Source of the DNA: Halobacillus sp. Nhm2S1 | GTDB lineage: Bacteria; Bacillota; Bacilli; Bacillales; Halobacillaceae | DNA length: 64,000 bases | Assembly: GCF_019599545.1 (NCBI RefSeq) | Contig: NZ_JAIEZV010000003.1 | Location: 620,001 to 684,000 of the forward strand | Direction of reading: 5' to 3' | Shown here: one piece after another, positions 56,502-64,000 of the stretch | Layout: every line of letters starts with the position of its first letter | Position numbering within the stretch: the stretch's first letter is position 1 | Position numbers and translations under genes: made by a program | The notes under the pieces: generated by a model | Told to the model about the DNA's origin: nothing | What the model saw: the letters and a program-made list of their open reading frames with translations, nothing else | Database searches by the model: none

Positions 56502-57287
56502 TTAGCTAGAGGAACTTTCATAATCCGGATCAAGAATTACAATTTCCACTCTCCGGTTTTTACTCCAATTTTTTTCCGAGTCATTCGGTGCAACCGGTCT
56601 TGTTTCTGCATAAGCGACCGCAGTAAAACGTTTAGGATCTAATCCTTCCGTATTCGTAAGGATATAGCGGATGACGCTGCTTGCTCTAGCTCCAGATAAC
56701 TCCCAATTTGAAGGATAACGATAGGTGTTGATCTGCCGATTGTCGGTATGGCCCTCCACTTTCACGAAATTAGGAATGTTCGTTAACAGTGTCCCTACTT
56801 TTGTAAGGAAAGGTTTCGCTCCATCCAGAACTTCAGCACGGCTCGTTTCGAACAGCAATTGTTCTTCTAAGACCAGCACAACTCCCCGCTCTGTTTGAGT
56901 GGCAGCAATAATGTCGCTGAGTTCGTTTTCCTTAAGAAACTCATCAATTTCTTTTTTTAGTTCTTCGAGATCTTCCGTCTGCTCGGCCTCTTTGGATGCA
57001 ACATGATCCGGGTTTTCTGTGGGGTCTTCAAATTCATTGTTTTTCTCCCCATTCTCCTGAATCTTGGTCTGTTCTGTAGGATAGTCGCTCTCAATAGCTG
57101 ATGGATAAAAATCGAAGATCATCCGATTACGAAAGGATTCTGCTATGGCTTCAAATTTTACTAGATTAATTTGAGACATGGAGAATAGAAGAATGAAGAA
57201 CACGAGCACCAATGTAATCATATCTGCATATGTAGTCATCCATTTCGGTGCACCCTTCTTTTTTTCCTTACTACGCCTAAGATTCAT
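56502..57287 (-). CDS. motS: flagellar stator protein MotS (MotB family, OmpA-like)
   Basis: 261 residues. The N-terminal helix carries the stator ion-binding Asp in YADMITLVLVFF, a linker follows, and the OmpA/MotB peptidoglycan-binding domain (about 145-250) includes VEGHTDNRQIN, the NWELSGARASSVIRYI signature (in part NWELSGARA) and NRRVEIVI. With MotP it forms a sodium-driven stator, important at high salt or pH. The ATG overlaps the motP end by 11 bases. B. subtilis has ytxE at the same place after ccpA. Confidence 0.93.
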   Translation of the reverse strand: MNLRRSKEKKKGAPKWMTTYADMITLVLVFFILLFSMSQINLVKFEAIAESFRNRMIFDFYPSAIESDYPTEQTKIQENGEKNNEFEDPTENPDHVASKEAEQTEDLEELKKEIDEFLKENELSDIIAATQTERGVVLVLEEQLLFETSRAEVLDGAKPFLTKVGTLLTNIPNFVKVEGHTDNRQINTYRYPSNWELSGARASSVIRYILTNTEGLDPKRFTAVAYAETRPVAPNDSEKNWSKNRRVEIVILDPDYESSSS

Positions 57288-58104
57288 TAGCTGTAGCTCC
57301 TAATGTTTCTTCCTCTACTTGTTCTTTTTCTTCTAGTTTTTTATCGCTTTCAGATAGAAAAGCGCTCAGTTTCTCTTCTAAGATTTTAGGGTTTTGTCCT
57401 GACTGAACCCCAATGACACCCTCAATAATGACTTGTTTTATGAATATTTCTTCATACGTTTTGTTTTCAAGCTTTCCGGCCATTGGAATAAAAACTAAAT
57501 TAGCAAGCAATGTACCGTAAAAAGTAGTGAGCAGAGCTACAGCCATTTGAGGGCCAAGAGTAGCAGGGTTGGATAAGCTTTGTAACATAAGAACCAGGCC
57601 AATCAGAGTCCCAATCATCCCCCATGCAGGGGCATACTCTCCTGCCTTCTCAATAATTGCTCTGCCTCTTTGATGCCGCTCTTCCACAGCTACGATTTCT
57701 GCTTTCATAATGTCGTTGATGACTTCTGGTTCGATCCCATCTACAGCGAGAAGAATCCCCTTCTTAATAAAAGGATCTTCTACTTCTTCCAATTCTGTCT
57801 CAAGAGCAAGCAAACCTTCTCTTCTTGCTTTTTCCGATAAGCTTACGAATAAGGTAATCAACTCTCTTAAATTCATGTCACTCGTTTTGAAAGCCTCTTT
57901 TGTCACACGGAACGTGAGCTTCACTTCATTCATATTGAAGTTTACTAGAATCGCTGCCGCAAGTCCCCCAAGAACGATCAAGATCGAAGACACTTGAATA
58001 AACGACTTAAATCCCCCGAAACCGGCGTTTGCCATGATCCCAAACATGACCATGGCAAATCCGACAGTAATTCCGATGGGAGTCAATAAATCTTTTTTTG
58101 TCAT
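57277..58104 (-). CDS. motP: flagellar stator protein MotP (MotA family)
   Basis: 275 residues with four membrane segments (about 8-25, 32-52, 150-170, 180-205). The MotA signature with conserved prolines is visible in GEYAPAWGMIGTLIGLVLML and ATLGPQMAVALLTTFYG. The cytoplasmic loop (about 60-145) carries charges for contact with FliG. The tail is acidic. It follows ccpA by 51 bases, probably on the ccpA transcript as described for B. subtilis. Confidence 0.93.
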   Translation of the reverse strand: MTKKDLLTPIGITVGFAMVMFGIMANAGFGGFKSFIQVSSILIVLGGLAAAILVNFNMNEVKLTFRVTKEAFKTSDMNLRELITLFVSLSEKARREGLLALETELEEVEDPFIKKGILLAVDGIEPEVINDIMKAEIVAVEERHQRGRAIIEKAGEYAPAWGMIGTLIGLVLMLQSLSNPATLGPQMAVALLTTFYGTLLANLVFIPMAGKLENKTYEEIFIKQVIIEGVIGVQSGQNPKILEEKLSAFLSESDKKLEEKEQVEEETLGATANES

Positions 58105-58155
58105 TCCACTCTCTCCTCAGTTTCGAACAAGTACCTTATAGTACATATATCGGTA

Positions 58156-59154
58156 CTATTTCTGCTGAGTTGAGTTTCTTTCGATAATTCTATGTGGCAA
58201 AATGACGTTCTGCTCTTCTACTTCTTCCTTATTCATGAATTTCGTCAGTAGACGCATGGCCACCGCACCAATATCGTACATCGGCTGCACCACTGTAGAA
58301 AGCGTTGGGCGTACCATTGTAGCTAAACGTGTGTTATCAAACCCGAAGACTTCCATGTCCTCTGGAACACGAATTCCGCGGTCTTGTGCGCCGTGTATAA
58401 TACCGAGAGCCATTTCATCTGAAGAGACGAAAATCGCAGTTGGCTGATTGTCCATCTCCACGATCTGTTCTAAAGCTTCAAGTCCTGAATCATAAGAGTA
58501 ATCGCCCGTGACCATCCATTTTTCCGGCTGGTCTTCACCACTTTCCTTCATGGCACGTTTGAAGCCTTCTACTTTTTCTGTATTAATCACCGTATTTTCC
58601 GGTCCTGAAACAAAAGCGATTTGCTTATTATTTTCAAGCAGCAGCTTCGTCGCATCATATGCAGCCTCTTCGTAATTGATATTGACAGATGGTGTTTCTT
58701 TTGTCTCATCCACAGTTGCAGCTAGAGCAATCGGAACAGATGAAGTTTTGAATTCACGGATATGATCTTCGGTAATGTCTCCGCCCATGAAGATCAGCCC
58801 GTCCACTTGTTTACCTAACATGGCATTAATTAAGTGTAGTTCTTTATCTTTATTCTGATCAGAGTTACTCAGAATAATATTGTAATTGTACATCGTTGCG
58901 ATATCTTCAATTCCGCGTGCTAGTTCAGCAAAGAAAATACTTGAAATATCGGGAATGATTACTCCGACGGTTGTCGTTTTCTTGCTTGCTAATCCACGAG
59001 CCACAGCGTTCGGCCGGTATCCTAGTCTTTCAATGGCGTCATGTACTTTTTTCCGAGTCGCCGGTTTTACATTCGGGTTCCCATTAACCACCCTTGATAC
59101 CGTCGCCATCGATACATTGGCCTCTCTTGCTACATCATATATTGTTACATTCAT
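58156..59154 (-). CDS. ccpA: catabolite control protein CcpA
   Basis: 332 residues, LacI family. The HTH and hinge (about 1-60) read [22 protein letters not shown] and [25 protein letters not shown] (shown as short parts: [29 protein letters not shown]). The core matches CcpA nearly throughout, including the HPr-Ser-P contact helix region [17 protein letters not shown]. It binds cre sites, one of which is predicted for ackA in this window. ATG 59154 is seven bases from AAGGAGG; ATG 59157 is closer than usual. Confidence 0.96.
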   Translation of the reverse strand: MNVTIYDVAREANVSMATVSRVVNGNPNVKPATRKKVHDAIERLGYRPNAVARGLASKKTTTVGVIIPDISSIFFAELARGIEDIATMYNYNIILSNSDQNKDKELHLINAMLGKQVDGLIFMGGDITEDHIREFKTSSVPIALAATVDETKETPSVNINYEEAAYDATKLLLENNKQIAFVSGPENTVINTEKVEGFKRAMKESGEDQPEKWMVTGDYSYDSGLEALEQIVEMDNQPTAIFVSSDEMALGIIHGAQDRGIRVPEDMEVFGFDNTRLATMVRPTLSTVVQPMYDIGAVAMRLLTKFMNKEEVEEQNVILPHRIIERNSTQQK

Positions 59155-59270
59155 CATGCATCCTCCTTCGTCAAATCCAGTCGTTCATTTTGTTCAATAG
59201 GATAATCATACGATAAATCGCTTACCCGCGCAATATTCGTTACTTTTCTCTGTATTATTATACCCTAAAT

Positions 59271-59298
59271 ATTATAACGGATAGCCGCTTCCCTGCAA
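59271..59298 (-). promoter_or_regulatory. sigma-A promoter of ccpA
   Basis: Minus strand TTGCAG, 16-base spacer, TATAAT. The leader to the ATG would be about 110 bases. Confidence 0.6.
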
Positions 59299-59371
59299 AA
59301 GAATATGGTAAAGGTAAACTCGATTCATAAGATTTCCATAGTATCATCAATTGGAAGAGCGTGAGAACACA

Positions 59372-59408
59372 AAAAAAGTTAGACTGGCTAACCAGCCTAA
59401 CTTTTTAT
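59372..59408 (-). terminator. terminator of aroA
   Basis: AAAGTTAG-A-CTGG and CCAGCCTAACTTT around CTAA, followed by seven Ts on the minus strand. Confidence 0.9.
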
Positions 59409-59454
59409 AACAATTGCTCTCATCTATGACTTCGAATGTATAAAATATGGGTCT

Positions 59455-60516
59455 TTAAATATTTTTTAATTCTTCCATGAATGAGTGGAACGTCGGGATA
59501 TCCATTTGTTGTGCTGAATCAGACAGGGCTACAGCTGGATCTGGGTGAACCTCTGCCATGACTCCATCTGCACCAATGGCTAGAGCCGCTTTTGCAGCAG
59601 GTAGTAATAGGTCACGACGCCCTGTAGAGTGTGTGACATCCACCATTACAGGCAAGTGAGTTTCTTGTTTTAGGATAGGTACCGCAGAGATATCCAGGGT
59701 GTTTCTGGTCGCTTTCTCATACGTTCGGATGCCCCGTTCACAAAGAATGATATCCTGGTTCCCTCTTGAAATAATGTATTCCGCTGCATTGATGAACTCA
59801 GAAATTGTCGCAGACATTCCTCTTTTTAATAGGACCGGTTTATTCACAGAGCCGGCCGCTTTAAGAAGTTCGAAGTTCTGCATATTACGTGCACCAATTT
59901 GGATAACATCCAAGTAATCCAGTGCTTCTTCCAGGTCCGCAGGATTTACGATTTCACTGACAACTGCTAAATCTTGTTCGTCTGCTGCCTGTTTAAGCAT
60001 CTTGAGACCTTCGATCCCCAGCCCCTGGAAATCGTAAGGGGATGTTCTTGGCTTGAATGCACCTCCGCGCAGAAGTTTAAGCCCTTGGTCTTTGACAGCT
60101 TTTGCAACCGTTGACACTTGTTCATAACTTTCTACGGAACAAGGCCCCATGATGAAGGATGGTGCTCCACTTCCAACTTTTTCTCCTTTAATTTCTACAA
60201 CGGTATCTTCAGGTTTTTTCTTCCGTGATACAAGCAGGGCTTTTCTGTGATCATCTTCTTGTAACTCCAAGGCTGCCTTGAAAATTTCTTTGAATAAGTG
60301 AACGATTGTTGAATCCTCGAAAGGACCCTTATTATGTTGAGATAATTGATTGAGCATCGCTCTTTCCCTCACAGGATCAAAACGATTCATCCCCTGCTGC
60401 TCTTTGATCTGACCAATTTCCTTTACCAGATCACCGCGTTTATTGATTAAATTCAAAAGCTGTAAATTTACCTCATCTAATTGGCTACGCAGCTGGTCAA
60501 GATTTTGATTACTCAT
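59455..60516 (-). CDS. aroA: bifunctional chorismate mutase / DAHP synthase
   Basis: 353 residues. The N-terminal AroQ chorismate mutase (about 1-85) has [19 protein letters not shown] and the [10 protein letters not shown] region; the DAHP synthase type I-beta barrel (about 100-350) has [23 protein letters not shown] (in part [11 protein letters not shown]) and [14 protein letters not shown]. The fused mutase domain acts as the sensor for feedback inhibition by chorismate or prephenate in Bacillus. It lies between ccpA and ytxJ, as in B. subtilis. Confidence 0.96.
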   Translation of the reverse strand: MSNQNLDQLRSQLDEVNLQLLNLINKRGDLVKEIGQIKEQQGMNRFDPVRERAMLNQLSQHNKGPFEDSTIVHLFKEIFKAALELQEDDHRKALLVSRKKKPEDTVVEIKGEKVGSGAPSFIMGPCSVESYEQVSTVAKAVKDQGLKLLRGGAFKPRTSPYDFQGLGIEGLKMLKQAADEQDLAVVSEIVNPADLEEALDYLDVIQIGARNMQNFELLKAAGSVNKPVLLKRGMSATISEFINAAEYIISRGNQDIILCERGIRTYEKATRNTLDISAVPILKQETHLPVMVDVTHSTGRRDLLLPAAKAALAIGADGVMAEVHPDPAVALSDSAQQMDIPTFHSFMEELKNI

Positions 60517-60684
60517 TATGTTCGTCCCCCTACAAAGAATTTAGTGTTATGAAATGGATGAATACTTTAAATAATTAGGGACAATTATAGCTAATATTTC
60601 GACAGTTGTCACCCCTATAAAAGGTTTTCATGAAATTCTTTATGAAAAGTTTAATGAACTTTCATAATCCTTAGCTTCCTAAAC

Positions 60685-60712
60685 AAAAAAGGCCTGCTTT
60701 TTTGCAGGCCTA
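60685..60712 (-). terminator. terminator of the ytxGHJ operon
   Basis: AAGGCCTGC-(T)n-GCAGGCCT followed by TTTTTTG on the minus strand. The rest of the 60517-60684 gap would hold the aroA promoter, not resolved. Confidence 0.9.
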
Positions 60713-60718
60713 AACACG

Positions 60719-61036
60719 TTAGACTTTCAATAATCTCTCTTTAGTGATTGCTGAGTGACTGTCATGCCATACAGCTTCTCCTTCTTGAAACTGAATGACC
60801 TGAGGAGACTCATGACGGATTCCTGTAAATTCCGCGATGTGGTCGGATAATTCTCTCGATTCCTGTACATAAAGGATAAAGCATGGAACAGATGTTTCTT
60901 CAGCAAAGCGATCGTACTGTTGGTGAGCGGCTCCACTGATCGGACAGGTTAAACTATGCTTCAGTAAGAAAAACTCATGATTCGCTTCTACGATGTTTAT
61001 AAATTCCTCTTTATTTTTAATCACTTCTTGTTTCAA
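60719..61036 (-). CDS. ytxJ: YtxJ, monothiol bacilliredoxin-like protein
   Basis: 105 residues, thioredoxin-like fold. The active site is HSLTCPISG with one cysteine (TCPIS), the mark of the YtxJ family, which is proposed to remove bacillithiol from proteins. TTG 61036 is seven bases from GGAGG; the in-frame ORF starting at 61099 overlaps the ytxH stop. Last gene of the sigma-B controlled ytxG-ytxH-ytxJ unit. Confidence 0.9.
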   Translation of the reverse strand: MKQEVIKNKEEFINIVEANHEFFLLKHSLTCPISGAAHQQYDRFAEETSVPCFILYVQESRELSDHIAEFTGIRHESPQVIQFQEGEAVWHDSHSAITKERLLKV

Positions 61037-61098
61037 GATGTTTCCTCCTTCAACAGAAAAGATGGAGGTTGAATATTCAACCCCCATCTCATATTTCA

Positions 61099-61521
61099 TT
61101 ATAAATTAGATGATGTCGTGGAATCTTGCTGCTTTTCAAGCTCTTGTGCAGCTTCTTCAATGGCTTCTGCCACTTCTTGAGCTGCTTTTTCAGCTTCATC
61201 TTCTTCATTTGAACGGAAGTTCTTCACTTTATCTTTCACAGCTCCACTGAACTGCTGGGATTTCTCTGTTACGTTTTTAGAAAGTTGGGAAGAAGACTCT
61301 ACCGCCTTATCTTTCCATACGCCACTTTTTTCATAAGCAACGTCTTTCCACTCCCCTGCACGCTCTTTCCATTCACTGGAACTATTATTGATATTTTCTC
61401 TAAGTTCACGACCAGACTTTGGTGCGAAAAGGAGTGCGACGGCAGCACCTACAAGTCCACCAATTAAGGAACCTAGTACGAAATCTCTCCCATTACCATT
61501 TTGTTGATTTTGTTGAGTCAT
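61099..61521 (-). CDS. ytxH: YtxH, general stress protein
   Basis: 140 residues. One hydrophobic segment (about 15-35: FVLGSLIGGLVGAAVALLFAPKSG in part LIGGLVGAAVALLFAP) is followed by an amphipathic, Glu/Lys/Ala-rich helical tail that resembles LEA/apolipoprotein-like sequences. The role is unknown; in B. subtilis it is induced by stress through sigma-B. It lies 14 bases after ytxG. Confidence 0.9.
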   Translation of the reverse strand: MTQQNQQNGNGRDFVLGSLIGGLVGAAVALLFAPKSGRELRENINNSSSEWKERAGEWKDVAYEKSGVWKDKAVESSSQLSKNVTEKSQQFSGAVKDKVKNFRSNEEDEAEKAAQEVAEAIEEAAQELEKQQDSTTSSNL

Positions 61522-61535
61522 AAACGAATTCCTCC

Positions 61536-61955
61536 TTAAGATTTAGTCTCATCTTTCTTTGCTTTTTTCCACAAATTGATGGCCACTTGCCCCCATTTCA
61601 TGGCTTGAGCTGCTGTATCCGTATTTTCATGGGCTGATTGGGTTAACCCTTTGGATACAGATCGAATGGACTGGTTGAACTCTTGAACTGTGTCACCAAT
61701 GCCTTTGACTCCGTCAACTAAAGTATTCAACTTTTGTGACTTTTCTCCGACATCTTCAGCCAATTTATTGGTTTTATTCAAGAGCTCGGTTGTCTCTAAG
61801 GTGATTCCTTCCATTTGCTTTTCCACACCCTCAAGTGTGTCAGCAACATTGTTCATCGTACGGCGCACCGCCGTAAGTGTCCTCGCCAAAAATATGACAA
61901 GAACAGCAAAAGCCACTGCTGCAATCAGTGCAGCAATGTACAGAATAATAATCAT
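61536..61955 (-). CDS. ytxG: YtxG, DUF948 general stress protein
   Basis: 139 residues: an N-terminal membrane segment (about 2-25) and a long helical domain with heptad-like spacing (DUF948). It starts at ATG 61955. A sigma-B promoter lies about 45 bases upstream. First gene of the ytxGHJ unit, as in B. subtilis, where it responds to sigma-B and sigma-H. Confidence 0.9.
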   Translation of the reverse strand: MIIILYIAALIAAVAFAVLVIFLARTLTAVRRTMNNVADTLEGVEKQMEGITLETTELLNKTNKLAEDVGEKSQKLNTLVDGVKGIGDTVQEFNQSIRSVSKGLTQSAHENTDTAAQAMKWGQVAINLWKKAKKDETKS

Positions 61956-61999
61956 TCCCCCTGCACACTCCTTCTTATGTAATCAACACAGTTTAGTTT

Positions 62000-62024
62000 A
62001 TACCCTAAATGGGCATTTCTAAAC
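62000..62024 (-). promoter_or_regulatory. sigma-B promoter of ytxGHJ
   Basis: Minus strand GTTTAG, 13 bases, GGGTAT. This matches GTTTAA-N12/15-GGGTAT with one mismatch. Confidence 0.8.
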
Positions 62025-62481
62025 GTGATGGCTACTATAAATGGACTTATTCGCTATCTAATCCCCAAATTCCTTCACGATTCGGATATTTTGTTCGAAA
62101 AAGTTCCCTTTTACTTTGATCGTTTGCCTAAACATTCCACTCCACCAAATATGTTCTAGATGACTTAATTTCATAACAGTAAGATGTTGCCATTACGTTG
62201 GACAGTGGTTATAACATACATATCCCTCTAAACCATGTAGGAGATGGAACTTCCCCTTTGGGATAACGGTTCTTTTCTCCTCTAAGTCAAATGAGGGTGC
62301 TTGAGAAGAAGGCAGACTTCCGCGGAATGGATTGGTTTATTCCCTGTCATTCCTTAGGCCCGGATGTAATGGAAAGTTGGTAGTTTCCCAACCCCATTGA
62401 CTTTTCATATGTCAGGGGATTCTGGCTGGATCAAAATCAAGTCATCCTCAAGTTAGCGATCTATTTGATTGAAGAATAAAA
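62025..62481. other. 460-base gap without a recognisable gene
   Basis: Between the ytxG promoter and the murC terminator no reading frame with an SD is seen on either strand. A GC-richer part near 62300-62370 (GCAGACTTCCGCGGAATGG) has the style of Bacillaceae intergenic repeats, but I found no second copy in the window. It may be decayed sequence. Confidence 0.5.
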
Positions 62482-62511
62482 AACATGCGGCTTTTATAAA
62501 AGCCGCATGTT
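62482..62511 (-). terminator. terminator of murC
   Basis: ACATGCGGCTTTT-A-AAAGCCGCATGT, a nearly perfect palindrome followed by TTTTTTATT on the minus strand. Confidence 0.92.
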
Positions 62512-62514
62512 AGA

Positions 62515-63810
62515 TTAGTCATTTTGCTTTTCATAAGCCTCTTGGAACTTCTGAATATCCCCTGCTCCCATGAACAAGAGAACACCATTTTCATGTGCTG
62601 AAAGCTGATCGACTTCTTCCAATTGCAATACGCGGGAGTCTGGAATTAATTCCTGCAGATGATTAATCGTCAGTTTCCCTTCATTCTCTCTGGCTGAGCC
62701 AAAGATATCGCAAAGGTAAACTTCATCCGCTTCATTCAAGCTTTCCGCAAATTCATTAAGGAAGGTCTTAGTTCTAGTAAACGTATGAGGCTGGAAAATC
62801 GCGACAACAGGCCGGTCCTTATACTTTTTACGTGCCGTTTCAATCGTGGCTGTAATTTCAATGGGATGGTGTGCATAATCGTCTACTAACACCTGATCAT
62901 GCCACTGTTTTTCAGTGAAACGCCGTTTAACACCTTTAAATGTAGCAAGCTTTTTGATTTCCTCTGACTGCATGTTTTCATAATGACACAACGCTATGAC
63001 ACTTAACGCATTCAATACGGTGTGATTGCCGTATTGTGGAATGGTAAATGTATCATAATAATTATTTCTCACGAACACATCAAATGAAGTTCCTTCTGAT
63101 GTTTCAGTTATGTTCTGAGCTTGGAAATCATTGGTATCCGCCAGTCCATAATACAGAACCGGTACATTCGCTTGGATATGTTGAAGGTGCTCATCATCCC
63201 CACAAGCAATGATTCCTTTTTTCACTTGTTTCGCCATTTCCTGAAAGGCCTGGAACACATCATCAATGCTACTGAAATAATCAGGATGATCAAAATCAAT
63301 ATTCGTCATGATGGCATAATCCGGTTGATACGAAAGGAAGTGACGGCGATATTCGCACGCCTCAAAAGCAAAATATTGGCTATTCTCATGCCCCTTACCT
63401 GTACCATCTCCAATGAGATATGACGTCGGGTAGTTTTCAGATAAAACATGTGCCAATAATCCTGTTGTTGAGGTCTTTCCATGTGCACCAGTCACTGCAA
63501 TACTTGTATAATTTTGCAGCCACTCTCCTAAAAACTCATGATACCGATAAAAAGATAATCCCTGCTCTCTTGCTTCTTGGATTTCCTCATGGTCATCACT
63601 AAATGCATTCCCAGCAATGATCGTCAATCCTTCATGAATATTTCCCTTTGAAAAAGGCAGGATTTCTATATTCTTAGATTCTAAAACTTCTTGAGTAAAA
63701 AAACGTTTTTCAACATCTGATCCTTGAACTTTCTCACCAGAATCATGAAGAATCTGGGCAAGCGAACTCATTCCTGTTCCTTTGATACCAATGAAATGGT
63801 AAGTTGTCAT
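62515..63810 (-). CDS. murC: UDP-N-acetylmuramate--L-alanine ligase
   Basis: 431 residues. It adds L-Ala to UDP-MurNAc in cytoplasmic peptidoglycan synthesis. UDP-binding [14 protein letters not shown], the ATP loop [13 protein letters not shown], the central Mur ligase domain with DFDHPDYF, and the C-terminal RRFTEKQW and [10 protein letters not shown] motifs are visible. ATG 63810 is nine bases after GGAGG; TTG 63816 is too close. An AAAGTG-ACC-CACTTT repeat (63829-63843) lies in its leader. Confidence 0.96.
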   Translation of the reverse strand: MTTYHFIGIKGTGMSSLAQILHDSGEKVQGSDVEKRFFTQEVLESKNIEILPFSKGNIHEGLTIIAGNAFSDDHEEIQEAREQGLSFYRYHEFLGEWLQNYTSIAVTGAHGKTSTTGLLAHVLSENYPTSYLIGDGTGKGHENSQYFAFEACEYRRHFLSYQPDYAIMTNIDFDHPDYFSSIDDVFQAFQEMAKQVKKGIIACGDDEHLQHIQANVPVLYYGLADTNDFQAQNITETSEGTSFDVFVRNNYYDTFTIPQYGNHTVLNALSVIALCHYENMQSEEIKKLATFKGVKRRFTEKQWHDQVLVDDYAHHPIEITATIETARKKYKDRPVVAIFQPHTFTRTKTFLNEFAESLNEADEVYLCDIFGSARENEGKLTINHLQELIPDSRVLQLEEVDQLSAHENGVLLFMGAGDIQKFQEAYEKQND

Positions 63811-63967
63811 AAACAAGAACCTCCAAAATAAAGTGGGTCACTTTAAGTATAGTATATGTAATAATCATGGATATGCGATTTAAAGTTGCACTATATAAAA
63901 CCGCGCATCTGCATTACCTAATCATATCACGGAATGGACTGCAGAAAAAGTAAATATGACCCAATCA

Positions 63968-64000
63968 AAAGGCACAAACCATCGATGTCCGTGCCTTTCT
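63968..64000 (-). terminator. terminator of a gene outside the window
   Basis: AAGGCAC and GTGCCTT separated by 15 bases, followed by Ts on the minus strand. It would end the gene upstream of murC (sftA/ytpT in B. subtilis). The stretch 63811-63967 holds the murC promoter region. Confidence 0.7.

Overview
This window is chromosomal DNA from an endospore-forming, motile, low-to-moderate GC member of the Bacillaceae. A moderately halophilic or marine genus close to Halobacillus, Pontibacillus or Thalassobacillus is my best guess, based on acidic proteins and strong Shine-Dalgarno (SD) sites. Gene order follows the B. subtilis segment phoR-phoP-mdh-icd-citZ-ytvI-pyk-pfkA-accAD-ytsJ-dnaE-ytrHI-nrnA through rpsD-tyrS-acuABC-motPS-ccpA-aroA-ytxGHJ-murC almost throughout. 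Interruptions to that order are named below. I see no rRNA, tRNA, CRISPR array, prophage or intact insertion sequence.

Region 1 (1-21.6 kb) is core metabolism and replication. It holds PhoPR, a MaoC-like hydratase, the TCA genes mdh-icd-citZ, pyk-pfkA, acetyl-CoA carboxylase accA/accD, a GntR/FadR-type regulator, malic enzyme ytsJ and DNA polymerase dnaE. Next come sporulation genes ytrH-ytrI, nanoRNase nrnA, ytpI and the CBS/DRTGG protein ytoI. A TGGT-N3-ACCA operator sits just downstream of a sigma-A promoter in front of ytsJ. The FadR-like gene is the next gene after ytsJ and precedes accDA, so malic enzyme (NADPH and pyruvate) and carboxylase (malonyl-CoA) may be under one local regulator.

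Region 2 (21.6-32 kb) is the most accessory part. A minus-strand cluster encodes DUF4178, PspA, DUF4247, DUF350 and a membrane-bound spermidine synthase-like protein. It is preceded by a sequence matching a sigma-W type ECF promoter (TGAAAC-N17-CGTA). This looks like an envelope-stress module joining a PspA coiled-coil protein to a polyamine-synthase-like enzyme. A frameshifted BASS-family transporter, alanine dehydrogenase, an SDR protein without its catalytic Ser and Tyr, an NCS1 permease and a universal stress protein follow.

Region 3 (32-48 kb) holds moaB, an EcsC protein, ackA (with a CcpA cre site about 56 bp upstream of its likely start), ytxK, NAD kinase, a dispersed intergenic repeat, ytcJ, thiI, a cysteine desulfurase and ezrA. 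It ends with hisJ, refZ (sigma-H promoter and Spo0A box), msrC and a GAF-GGDEF diguanylate cyclase.

Region 4 (48-64 kb) holds rpsD with a long leader, tyrS with a T-box riboswitch, and a class A penicillin-binding protein with an FN3 domain and a long acidic tail. It continues with acuABC, the motPS stator, ccpA, aroA (chorismate mutase-DAHP synthase), the ytxGHJ stress operon with a sigma-B promoter, and murC. Most transcription units end in clear intrinsic terminators, many of them shared by convergent genes.
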